Origin: Chloroflexota bacterium
GTDB taxonomy: Bacteria; Chloroflexota; Dehalococcoidia; Lucifugimonadales; UBA1127
DNA: 6,459 nt
Reading direction: 5' to 3'
Assembly: GCA_028873745.1 (NCBI GenBank)
Contig: JAPPNT010000078.1
Location: 1-6,459, forward strand
Below are positions 1-6,125 of this stretch, piece after piece (positions within the stretch are counted from its first letter, which is position 1; each line of letters opens with the position of its first letter). A program made the position numbers and the translations under genes. The notes below the pieces were generated by a model that saw nothing but the letters and a program-made list of their open reading frames with translations, made no database searches and was not told the origin of the DNA.

Positions 1-953
1 CCCACAAAGGCCGTCAGCACGCCGACGCGGAACTCCGCCGGTTGGATGACGGTGCGGGCCACGGTGTCGGCGAGAATAACGAAGACCGCTCCACCAACGG
101 CGGACATGGGAATGAGCACACGGTTGTCGGGGCCCAGAACAAGCCGCAGGATGTGGGGCGTCACGAGACCCACGAACGCAATGGTCCCGCTCACCGCCAC
201 GGCTGCGCCGGTCGCAAGGGCCGCCGCTGCGAGAAGAACGGTGCGTGTGAACCCCACGCGCACGCCCAGCGATCGGGCCTCGTCGTCGCCCAGCATGAGG
301 AGGTTCAGGTCGCGGGACATGAGCGTTATGACAGCCACGCCGCCGATGATGAGCGGGGCGGAGATGCGCACGTGTTCCCATGCGCGCGAGTCAAGACCGC
401 CCGCGAGCCAGAAGAGGATCTCGCGCAGCGCCTCGTTGTCGGGGAGCAGGATGATGATGGCGGAGACGATCGCGCCGAGGAAGGCGTTCACCGCCACGCC
501 CGCCAAGAGCAGCGTCGCCATGGAGAAGTGTCCGCCGACGGCCGCAATGCCGTACACAAGGAAGGTGGCAAAGAGGGCGCCGAGGAAGGCGAAAGTCGGC
601 AGCGCGAGGAAGTACCAGGCCGCCGCGCCCGTCGCGATGGCGATGACGGCGCCCACCGCGCCGCCGGCCGAGACGCCGATAATGCCGGGATCCGCCATGG
701 GGTTGCGGAAAAGCCCCTGCATGGTGGCGCCGCCGACTCCAAGGGCCATGCCCACGACGGCGCCCACGACGATGCGCGGCAGCCGGATCTGCTCGATCAC
801 GAGCTGCTCGGTGCGGGTGAACTCGCCGCCATCGAGGCCCAGGTAGCCGAGGACGACGGCGGCGACGTGGCCGACAGGGATGGCGACGGGGCCCATGCTG
901 AGGGAGACCAACGCGCAGGCGACGAGCAGCATGCCCAGCGCAGCGCCGCCCAT
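1..953 (-). CDS. FecCD-family ABC transporter permease, BtuC-like (3' end cut by window edge)
   Basis: This is the membrane subunit of a periplasmic-binding-protein-dependent importer for cobalamin, haem or ferric siderophores. I translated the minus strand by hand; 317 whole residues are visible and the last ~15 or so expected for the family lie beyond base 1. Family signatures are clear: a hydrophobic N-terminal segment ending in SLSMGPV (residues 17-23), RLPRIVVGA (57-65), GGATMQGLFRNPMADPGIIG (74-93), the cytoplasmic LGDDEARSLGV stretch (221-231) that contacts the ATPase, GTIAFVGLVTPH (256-267) and the closing ADTVARTVIQPAEFRVGVLTA block (295-315). Many hydrophobic segments fit the ten-helix BtuC fold. 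Substrate cannot be read from the protein alone; the cobalamin riboswitch just upstream on the same strand makes a corrinoid (BtuC role) the best inference. The start is ambiguous: ATG at 953 is used here, but TTG at 959 sits 8 nt from a GGGGGTGA Shine-Dalgarno-like run. No binding-protein gene precedes it; BtuF and BtuD homologues may follow beyond the left edge. Confidence 0.93.
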   Translation of the reverse strand, partial: MGGAALGMLLVACALVSLSMGPVAIPVGHVAAVVLGYLGLDGGEFTRTEQLVIEQIRLPRIVVGAVVGMALGVGGATMQGLFRNPMADPGIIGVSAGGAVGAVIAIATGAAAWYFLALPTFAFLGALFATFLVYGIAAVGGHFSMATLLLAGVAVNAFLGAIVSAIIILLPDNEALREILFWLAGGLDSRAWEHVRISAPLIIGGVAVITLMSRDLNLLMLGDDEARSLGVRVGFTRTVLLAAAALATGAAVAVSGTIAFVGLVTPHILRLVLGPDNRVLIPMSAVGGAVFVILADTVARTVIQPAEFRVGVLTAFV

Positions 954-1020
954 GGCCAATCGAGTGTTCACCCCCGACTGTCTATACCCCTGCAGTCTGG
1001 CAATCCCCGCAACGCGCAAC

Positions 1021-1050
1021 AAAAAACCTCCGGCAGCTCTCCGCCAGAGG
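1021..1050 (-). terminator. Rho-independent terminator of the riboswitch expression platform
   Basis: On the minus strand, the arm CCTCTGGC (1050-1043) pairs with GCCGGAGG (1034-1027) as 8 bp including one G-U. The loop is 8 nt, and six T residues (1026-1021) follow directly. It lies between the cobalamin riboswitch and the permease start, about 70 nt before the gene. This is the position expected of an attenuator that stops transcription when B12 is bound. The structure is seen directly; the ligand-dependent switching is inferred from the family. Confidence 0.85.
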
Positions 1051-1124
1051 TCAGTGCTTCGCGCCTGGTAAGCCCAGTGCAGGCGCGGGTGAGGGACCCT
1101 CTCTGATGCGGAGAGTGGTCACCT

Positions 1125-1286
1125 CCCGTTCGGGCAGGTCTCCTGGCTTGCGGGTGAGGCATTGCGCCGGGCTCTTCCCATCGCGTCGGCGACAGTGGGC
1201 GCCGGCCTCGTTCCCGCTTACAGTGGCGCTACCGCGGCGGATTTTCACCGCCTTCCCTATTCTCCCTTTGCGGGCACCTGAACGGG
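1125..1286 (-). promoter_or_regulatory. Cobalamin (B12) riboswitch
   Basis: Read on the minus strand, this 162-nt element has the conserved cobalamin aptamer landmarks in order. CAGGTGCC lies at the 5' side. The core GGGAAGGCGGTGAAAATCC lies within 1236-1257. GCCACTGTAAGCGGGAA lies at 1227-1211, followed by an ACGAGGCCGG segment. A CCCACTGTCGCC and GATGGGAAG arm comes next. Last is the B12 box AGCCAGGAGACCTGCC (about 1148-1133). The closing P1 helix is long: CCCGUUC at 1286-1280 pairs with GAACGGG at 1131-1125, continued by AGGU with ACCU. Aptamers of this class bind adenosyl-, methyl- or hydroxocobalamin and lower expression of B12 uptake or synthesis genes. A terminator follows at 1021-1050 and then a BtuC-like permease, so transcriptional attenuation of B12 import is the likely output. 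Whether it prefers adenosyl- or methyl/hydroxocobalamin is not decided here. Confidence 0.95.
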
Positions 1287-1313
1287 CTGTGAACAGATGT
1301 AAACGATGGGCGG

Positions 1314-1343
1314 ATGATAGGGGGTGCGGAAAGGGCATGTCAA
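1314..1343 (-). promoter_or_regulatory. Sigma-70-type promoter for the riboswitch-permease transcript
   Basis: On the minus strand there is a perfect -35 box TTGACA (1343-1338), an 18-nt spacer and a -10 box TATCAT (1319-1314; 5 of 6 to TATAAT). The predicted transcription start is near 1307, about 20 nt before the riboswitch P1 helix at 1286. Spacing, orientation and position agree with it driving the B12-controlled operon. Confidence 0.75.
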
Positions 1344-1407
1344 GAAAGCCCTCGAGGTTGTGACGCGTGGGTTGCGGAGCCGGAAGTCTACGACAGGCAG
1401 TCCTGAC

Positions 1408-1435
1408 AAAGAAGCAGCCCGTCGACCGGGCCGCT
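1408..1435 (-). terminator. Probable Rho-independent terminator of the MarR gene
   Basis: On the minus strand AGCGGCCCG (1435-1427) pairs with CGGGCTGCT (1421-1413). This gives 9 bp with one G-U around a 5-nt GTCGA loop, followed by a short T-rich TCTTT tail (1412-1408). It starts about 40 nt after the MarR stop codon and lies upstream of the riboswitch promoter, so it would separate the two minus-strand transcription units. The T tract is interrupted, so it may be weak. Confidence 0.5.
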
Positions 1436-1476
1436 GCCGACAGTGGGGACTCGAACAGTCCGCAGGGGTTCGGCGC

Positions 1477-1932
1477 CTAGCTGTTCTCCTCAATGGCGGC
1501 GAAGTTGGCAACGATCTTCGCCGTTGCGGAAACAAAGCACGCACGCTCAGCGTCACTGATGCCCCTGTAGAGCTGGGCATCATACGTCTGGGTGCGCTCC
1601 CTCATCTCGTCCGCCAACTGCCGGCCCTGCGCAGTCAGCGTCAGGCGGACGACCCGGCGGTCGCTGCGGAGCCTGCGGCGGCGCAGCATGCCCAGGGCAA
1701 CGAGCTTCGACACGACGCGACTGACCCGGGACGGACTCACACCGATGGCTATGGCGATGTCGGTGATCGTCCACTCGTCCTGGGCCATGAAGCTACGGAA
1801 TATAGAAAACTCCATGGGCGCGAGGTTCTGGGAGGCGACCATCTCCGCCGTCCCTCTGGACACGACACTGACAAGACCGGCAACTGCTTCGCCGAGGTCG
1901 GTCAGGCCCACCTCGGAATCCCTTCCACCCAT
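1477..1932 (-). CDS. MarR-family transcriptional regulator
   Basis: This is a 151-residue protein of the usual MarR length. Such proteins are dimeric winged-helix regulators, most often repressors released by small phenolic, oxidative or drug-like ligands. The helix-turn-helix spans about 54-82, with WTITDIAIAIGVSPSRVSRV leading into the recognition helix and SKLVALGML. The wing follows as RRRRLRSDRRVVRLTLTAQGR (84-104) and contains the family's Asp-x-Arg signature (Asp91, Arg93). The flanking helices (about 8-48 and 105-148) would form the dimer interface. ATG at 1932 is preferred: GGAG lies 4 nt and GGGGGTG about 9 nt upstream. GTG codons at 1953 and 1944 would add 7 or 4 residues. It is transcribed divergently from the large sensor-regulator at 2239, so autoregulation and control of that neighbour are plausible but not shown. 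The ligand is unknown; MarR sequences rarely reveal it. Confidence 0.9.
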   Translation of the reverse strand: MGGRDSEVGLTDLGEAVAGLVSVVSRGTAEMVASQNLAPMEFSIFRSFMAQDEWTITDIAIAIGVSPSRVSRVVSKLVALGMLRRRRLRSDRRVVRLTLTAQGRQLADEMRERTQTYDAQLYRGISDAERACFVSATAKIVANFAAIEENS

Positions 1933-2238
1933 TCCGCTCCACACCCCCACCACATCATCTTGTTGTGGATTGCAAAGTTTGTAACAATATACACACCAGA
2001 TATGAAATGAACATGAAGATAGACGAAATGTTATGAATGTTTTGTGAAGAAAACGCGCGATTCACGGGATCTCCGGTGGCACAGACAGTGCATCGGACGA
2101 AGAACATCATTGTTGGCTGTGCAAGAGACTCATCCTTCAAACATAGCTGAATCATATCTGGCCTCGCGTAGGATCAGGAACCGCCGATTTCCATGGGTGG
2201 GTTGTGAAGAAGACTCACTTGGGCTATACATTTGGGTC
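1933..2238. other. Divergent intergenic region between MarR and the sensor-regulator genes
   Basis: This 306-bp gap is visibly more AT-rich than its surroundings, above all at 1955-2045. Toward MarR, a -10-like TATATT (1991-1986, minus strand) would start RNA near 1979; its -35 partner is poor. Close to it lies the small inverted repeat TTGTTACAA (1987-1979, minus strand), a possible but weak regulator site. Toward the sensor gene, the frame is open upstream from a GTG at 2044. That stretch has about 49% G/C at third codon positions, against about 69% just after 2239. It also encodes an unusual Trp/Cys/His/Arg-rich peptide, so I treat it as non-coding. No RNA gene, tRNA or strong terminator was recognised. 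Confidence 0.55.
2202..2230 (+). promoter_or_regulatory. Candidate promoter of the sensor-regulator gene
   Basis: TTGTGA (2202-2207) and TATACA (2225-2230) are separated by exactly 17 nt; each matches the sigma-70 consensus at 4 of 6 positions. The predicted transcription start (about 2236-2238) falls just before ATG 2239, so the message would be leaderless or nearly so. That fits the absence of a convincing ribosome binding site there (only GGG about 2 nt upstream). Both boxes are weak matches. Confidence 0.35.
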
Positions 2239-4656
2239 ATGGACCGCAGTCGGAACATCAAGTCCTTCGCCTCCTATCTGGGTGCGTTGGCGGGCGAACG
2301 AAACCTCAGACGTGAGAACAAGGAACTCCGTGAGCGACTCGCAAAGTTTACGGAGGCGAGTCTTTACGTGACTCAGAGCCTTGACCTCAAGAGCGTGCTG
2401 GAAAACTGCCTTCGAGCCGCCTGTGTGCTGACCGGGGCCCAACACGGAGCGGTCGTGACCTTCGATGAGGTTGGCAGGGTTGACCAGTCATTCACCGTGG
2501 GCATCTCCACCGAGGAACACGGGTTGTGGAGGAGCATGCCCAAGATGCGCGAATTCTTTCAACACCTCAATGCCCTCGTGTCACCCCTCAGACTGGACGA
2601 TTTCCCCGGCTATGCCACGTCCCTTGGGTTTCCGGGTGAAATCCTGCAGACTCGCACATTCCTTGGGATGCCGCTTCGGTATCGAGGGGGCCATGTTGGA
2701 AGCATCTACCTCGCCGCGAAGGCAGGAGGAAAGGCCTTTACCCAAACGGATGAGGAAACTCTGCTTACCTTCGCGCTTCAGACTGCCACAGCAATTGCAA
2801 GCGCAAACCGGTACGAGGAGGAACAGCGCGCCAAGGCCGACCTGGAAGCGCTCATCAACATCTCGCCCGTAGGGGTTCTGGTGTTTGACGCCAATTCGGG
2901 AGCATTAATTTCGATCAACGAGGAAGCCAAACGCATCCAAGCCGCCGCAAACCGTGGCGACGAAGACCTACTGGACGTGCTTCGCCAAGCGTCTGTCCGA
3001 AGACCGGGCGAAAGCGAGTTCTCGCTGGATGGACAGCGGCTGACGGAGCTCCTCAAGCGCGGCGAATCAATCCGTGCCGAAGAGATGATCCTCACCTTCG
3101 CCGACGGCGAGAAGTACTCCCTCATAGTGAACGCTGCGCCAATCCTCGGTGACTCAGGCGAGGTATCCTCCCTGGTCGTGACGGTGCAGGACACGACGCA
3201 CATTGAAGACCAGGACAGGTTGCGCGCCGAATTCCTGAGCACCGTCAGGAACGAACTCCGGGCCCCATTGAGCACGATCAAGGGCTCAGTGGCGACGCTG
3301 CTGAACCCATCAACCTCACTCAGTCCCATGGAGTTCGAGCAATTCCTGAGCATCATCGATCAGCAGGCCGACCTCATGCGGTCGCAAATCAACAGCCTCA
3401 TTGAATTGACACGGATAGAGTCCGGCATGTTGGCGGTGCAGGTGACGAGCATGGACCTTGTCACCCTTGCGAAGGATATTATCGAGTGGCACCGCAATGG
3501 GAAATCCACTGCCACCATCGAGATGTCCGTTCCAGCGTCGTTGCCCTGCGTCATGGGAGACAAAGAACAGCTGGGGCAAGTCCTGCAAAACCTCCTCACA
3601 CTGACCGAACGGTATACAACCGACACAACCGCAATCCGAATCTCAGCCGCCCGGGACGACGTATTCGTCGCTATGACCGTCTCGACCAATGGCTTCGGGG
3701 TTCCCGCGTCCGGGCTGTCCTACCTCTTCCGACGCATCTCACCATCCGCACGGGACTTCGGCGGAAAGGCGCTCAGTGGAGAAGGGCTCGACTTCGCAGT
3801 GTGCAAGGGCATCGTCGAGGCCCATGGCGGACGCATTTGGGCAGGCATTGGACCCAGCGGCCGCGGCATGAACTTCACATTTACCGTTCCAGTAGCCGAT
3901 GAGGCCCCAAGCACCGTTCCGAACGACTTGGCTCGTCCGGAAATCCCCGCTGCGCTCCCTCCGAATGACCGCATCCGTGTCCTCGTAGCTGTCGATGACC
4001 CCGGGGCACTTCGAAACGTCCGCAATTCGCTAGCGGGCGCGGGCTACTCGCCCATTCCGACTTTTGGACTGGAAGACATCGACCGGCTCATTCAAACAGA
4101 GCACCCGCACGCCCTCTTGCTGGACCTCACGACAGCGGGGGCACGCGGATACGCGCTCATGCGGCGCGTCACGGCAGATTATGGCATTCCCACGATTGCC
4201 CTCTCCGTTCAAGGCTCCGATGAACATATCGTGCGAGCATTCGAAATGGGCGCGGTGGACTACATCGTCAAGCCGTTTTCGCCGTCGGAGCTGGTGGCGA
4301 GGGTCAAAGCCTCCGTCCAGAAACGCGCGCTGCCGCACCATTCCGAGTTTATGGAGTCATACCAGCTAGACGGCCTTCAGGTCGATTTTCTGGCGCGAAC
4401 CGTGACTGTAGCCGACAACCTGCTTCGGCTGACGCCGACCGAATACAAGCTCTTGTACGAGCTCGCCTCCAGCGCGGGGCGCGTCCTGACGCAGAACGAG
4501 CTGCTGCAGCGGGTCTGGGGGCCCGAGTACTCGGGTGAACCGCAACTCCTGCGGGCTTACGTCAAGACGCTTCGCAAGAAACTCGGCGACAACGCCCGCG
4601 ATCCGAAGTACATCTTCACCGAGCATGGCGTCGGCTACCGCATGCCCAAGAACTAG
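2239..4656 (+). CDS. GAF-PAS-(pseudo)histidine kinase-receiver-wHTH transcriptional regulator
   Basis: This 805-residue cytosolic protein has no membrane segment or signal peptide. Domains in order: a coiled coil (about 15-40); a GAF domain (about 41-192), with FLGMPLRYRG at 141-150 and YLAAKAGGKAF at 157-167, of the kind seen in DevS/DosS-like sensors; a PAS domain (about 203-318); a HisKA-like helix pair (about 325-400); a HATPase_c fold (about 435-552); a receiver domain (about 578-695); and an OmpR/KdpE-type winged helix (about 706-803; LTPTEYKLL, VLTQNELLQRVWG, LRAYVKTLRKKLG, GVGYRMP). The kinase looks dead: Asn338 replaces the phosphoacceptor His in the NELRAPL H-box, Leu455 replaces the N-box Asn, and Thr483 replaces the G1 Asp. 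Gly514-x-Gly516-Leu is kept, and IVEAHGGRIWA is well preserved. The receiver retains Asp586/587, phosphoacceptor Asp629, Ser656 and Lys678. So input passes from GAF/PAS to DNA binding either by conformation or through phosphate from another donor. ATG 2239 is chosen over GTG 2044 (65 residues longer) on codon bias and domain start. Its target genes are unknown; the divergent MarR gene is a candidate. Confidence 0.9.
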   Translation: MDRSRNIKSFASYLGALAGERNLRRENKELRERLAKFTEASLYVTQSLDLKSVLENCLRAACVLTGAQHGAVVTFDEVGRVDQSFTVGISTEEHGLWRSMPKMREFFQHLNALVSPLRLDDFPGYATSLGFPGEILQTRTFLGMPLRYRGGHVGSIYLAAKAGGKAFTQTDEETLLTFALQTATAIASANRYEEEQRAKADLEALINISPVGVLVFDANSGALISINEEAKRIQAAANRGDEDLLDVLRQASVRRPGESEFSLDGQRLTELLKRGESIRAEEMILTFADGEKYSLIVNAAPILGDSGEVSSLVVTVQDTTHIEDQDRLRAEFLSTVRNELRAPLSTIKGSVATLLNPSTSLSPMEFEQFLSIIDQQADLMRSQINSLIELTRIESGMLAVQVTSMDLVTLAKDIIEWHRNGKSTATIEMSVPASLPCVMGDKEQLGQVLQNLLTLTERYTTDTTAIRISAARDDVFVAMTVSTNGFGVPASGLSYLFRRISPSARDFGGKALSGEGLDFAVCKGIVEAHGGRIWAGIGPSGRGMNFTFTVPVADEAPSTVPNDLARPEIPAALPPNDRIRVLVAVDDPGALRNVRNSLAGAGYSPIPTFGLEDIDRLIQTEHPHALLLDLTTAGARGYALMRRVTADYGIPTIALSVQGSDEHIVRAFEMGAVDYIVKPFSPSELVARVKASVQKRALPHHSEFMESYQLDGLQVDFLARTVTVADNLLRLTPTEYKLLYELASSAGRVLTQNELLQRVWGPEYSGEPQLLRAYVKTLRKKLGDNARDPKYIFTEHGVGYRMPKN

Positions 4657-4772
4657 GGACGGCGCAGAGGACTTCGACGCACGCAGCCGGTCCCCATCCA
4701 AGTCCGAGTTCCTCAGGAAGGCGCCGCCTAGTGTCCCAACGTGGGCCGCGCATCACCGGTGAGAAGGTTACG

Positions 4773-4801
4773 TTGACGACAGGCCCCGCTATTGCTACGC
4801 T
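4773..4801 (+). promoter_or_regulatory. Candidate promoter of the aminotransferase gene
   Basis: TTGACG (4773-4778; 5 of 6 to the -35 consensus) is followed after 17 nt by TACGCT (4796-4801; TA and final T match the -10). Transcription would begin near 4808, giving a leader of about 44 nt that carries the AGAGG ribosome binding site before ATG 4852. The 195-nt gap after the sensor gene also argues for independent transcription. Confidence 0.45.
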
Positions 4802-4851
4802 TACCGCGTTTGTGACGCTTTTCCCAAGAGAAACGCAAATAGAGGTGTGCC

Positions 4852-6042
4852 ATGCCCTCCGGCCCTGTCGAGGAACTCAACCCGCCACGCCGAACACTGC
4901 TGGGGCCCGGTCCCAGCGACGTCGACCCGCGCGTGCTCCGCGCCATGTCGGCGCCAATCCTGGGGTACCTGGACCCTGAGTTCATCAAGATCATGGACGG
5001 CGTAGCGCAGATGCTTCGCGAGGTGTTCGGTACTGAAGAGTCGTTCACGCTGCCGGTGTCCGGAACCGGATCGGCGGGCATGGAGGCCGCGCTGGCCAAC
5101 CTGCTCGAGCCGGGGGACGTTGCCGTCGTCGTCGAGAACGGCTTCTTCGGACTGCGGCTGGAGGAGATCGCGTCGCGGCAAGGGGCGACCGTCGTGCCCG
5201 TGCCCGTCGAGTGGGGCAGGCCCGCCGACCCTGAGGCCGTCGAGGCCGTGCTCAAGCAACAGCAGAAGGTAAAGCTGCTGGCGGCCGTGCATGCGGAGAC
5301 CTCCACGGGAGTGCTCCAGCCGCTGGACGGCCTGTCCAAGCTGGCGCACGACCACGACGCCCTGTTCCTCGTCGACGCCGTCACGTCGCTCGGAGGCTCT
5401 CCGGTCGACTTCGACGACGTGGACATCGACTTCGCGTACAGCGCGACGCAGAAGTGCCTGGGGGCACCTCCAGGGATGTCGCCAGTCGCCGTCAGCCCAA
5501 GGGGGCTGGACGCCATCAAGGGCCGGACGGAGAAGGCGCGGAGCTGGTACCTGGACCTCGGCCTGTTGCTGCAGTACTGGGCTGGGGGGACACGGGTCTA
5601 CCACCACACCGCGCCAATGAGCATGATCTACGCGCTCCGCGAGGCGCTCCGGCTGGTGCTGCAGGAGGGGCTGGAGAACCGGTTCGCCCGCCACCGCCGC
5701 AATGGGCGAGCGCTGCGCGCGGGACTGTCGGCCCTCGGCCTCGAACTGCTGGTGCCCGAGGAGTACTGCACGTACCAGCTCACCAGCGTCCATGTGCCGG
5801 AAGGCGTCGATGACGCGGGGCTGCGACGCCGGTTGCTGACCGAGTACAACATCGAGATCGGCGGCGGGCTTGGGCAGTTTGCGAGCAAGATGTGGCGCAT
5901 CGGACTGATGGGCGAGTCGTCCACGTCCAGCAACGTGCTTATCCTGCTTTCGTCGCTGGAAGCCTTGTTGCCGCAGTTCGGGTACGAGGTGGCGACGGGA
6001 GCGGGCGTGGCGGCGGCAAGCCAGAGCCTGGCATCGGAGTAA
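4852..6042 (+). CDS. Alanine/serine-glyoxylate aminotransferase, class V (PLP-dependent)
   Basis: This 396-residue fold-type I enzyme of the AGXT/SPT family moves an amino group from alanine or serine (or a related donor) to glyoxylate, giving glycine and pyruvate or hydroxypyruvate. Motifs: LLGPGPS (16-22); the phosphate-binding SGTGSAGMEAALANLLEPGD (70-89); HAETSTGVLQPLDG (147-160); VDAVTSLGG (174-182), whose Asp175 should contact the PLP ring nitrogen; SATQKCLGAPPG (197-208), with Schiff-base Lys201; YHHTAP (250-255); and IEIGGGLG (334-341) with WRIGLMG (348-354), whose Arg349 should hold the substrate carboxylate. I recall close similarity along the whole length to human AGT, including YHHT, GLEN and the RIGL-MG region. 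ATG 4852 has AGAGG 6 nt upstream. The last ~18 residues are an Ala/Ser-rich tail beyond the conserved fold. The donor (Ala, Ser or ureidoglycine) cannot be fixed; no purine-catabolism or serine-cycle genes are visible. It is convergent with hemW. Confidence 0.93.
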   Translation: MPSGPVEELNPPRRTLLGPGPSDVDPRVLRAMSAPILGYLDPEFIKIMDGVAQMLREVFGTEESFTLPVSGTGSAGMEAALANLLEPGDVAVVVENGFFGLRLEEIASRQGATVVPVPVEWGRPADPEAVEAVLKQQQKVKLLAAVHAETSTGVLQPLDGLSKLAHDHDALFLVDAVTSLGGSPVDFDDVDIDFAYSATQKCLGAPPGMSPVAVSPRGLDAIKGRTEKARSWYLDLGLLLQYWAGGTRVYHHTAPMSMIYALREALRLVLQEGLENRFARHRRNGRALRAGLSALGLELLVPEEYCTYQLTSVHVPEGVDDAGLRRRLLTEYNIEIGGGLGQFASKMWRIGLMGESSTSSNVLILLSSLEALLPQFGYEVATGAGVAAASQSLASE

Positions 6043-6060
6043 GTGTCGCCCGGCCTCTCT

Positions 6061-6085
6061 AGATTCCCGCTTTCGCGGGAATGAC
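6061..6085. repeat. Dispersed-repeat-type hairpin (ATTCCC-N8-GGGAAT)
   Basis: ATTCCCGC (6063-6070), a TTTC loop and GCGGGAAT (6075-6082) form a perfect 8-bp stem, followed by GACGG. The form ATTCCC-N8-GGGAAT matches a class of short intergenic repeats known from many genomes (the neisserial dRS3 is the named example). On the minus strand one frame reads the familiar spurious peptide FPRKRESR. Multi-copy status cannot be tested here. It has no T tract, so it is not a classical terminator. Confidence 0.6.
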
Positions 6086-6101
6086 GGCGTGGGCGGCACC
6101 G

Positions 6102-6125
6102 GGCGTACGGCCCGGGCCGTACGCC
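6102..6125. repeat. 24-bp perfect palindrome at the hemW 3' end
   Basis: The half-site GGCGTACGGCCC is followed exactly by its reverse complement, so either strand can fold a GC-rich hairpin of about 10 bp with a 4-nt loop. Its last base overlaps the hemW stop codon (TAG, 6127-6125, minus strand). It lies between convergent genes, so a bidirectional 3'-end or stability element is the natural reading. No U-tract follows on either strand, so intrinsic termination would be atypical. Confidence 0.6.

Noticed and set aside
42..1106. Two long plus-strand open frames (354 and 266 codons) at the left end
   Set aside because: Both are antisense to the FecCD permease and its leader. One product is almost entirely Asp/Glu/His/Gly/Arg and the other Met/Thr/Pro/Ala/Arg, as expected of shadows of a hydrophobic GC-rich gene.
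1440..1465. TTCGAGTCC on the minus strand, resembling a tRNA T-arm
   Set aside because: With TTCGAGT as the loop the flanking bases do not form a 5-bp T stem, and no acceptor, D or anticodon arms surround it.
1970..1987. TTGCAAAGTTTGTAACAA as an 18-bp MarR operator
   Set aside because: Only about 4 of 9 half-site positions are symmetric. Only the inner TTGTTACAA is a clean inverted repeat, which is too short to call.
1324..2010. A 228-codon plus-strand open frame across the MarR gene
   Set aside because: It is antisense to a convincing MarR gene, begins inside the riboswitch promoter, and its product shows no recognisable motif.
2044..2238. 65-residue N-terminal extension of the sensor-regulator from GTG 2044
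   Set aside because: Lower third-position GC, unusual composition, no domain match and no ribosome binding site favour a start at 2239, though the frame itself is open.
4656..4694. Long hairpin just after the sensor-regulator stop (GGGACGGC with GCCGGTCCC)
   Set aside because: The stem has a bulge and a 22-nt loop and is not followed by a T tract, so I do not call it a terminator.
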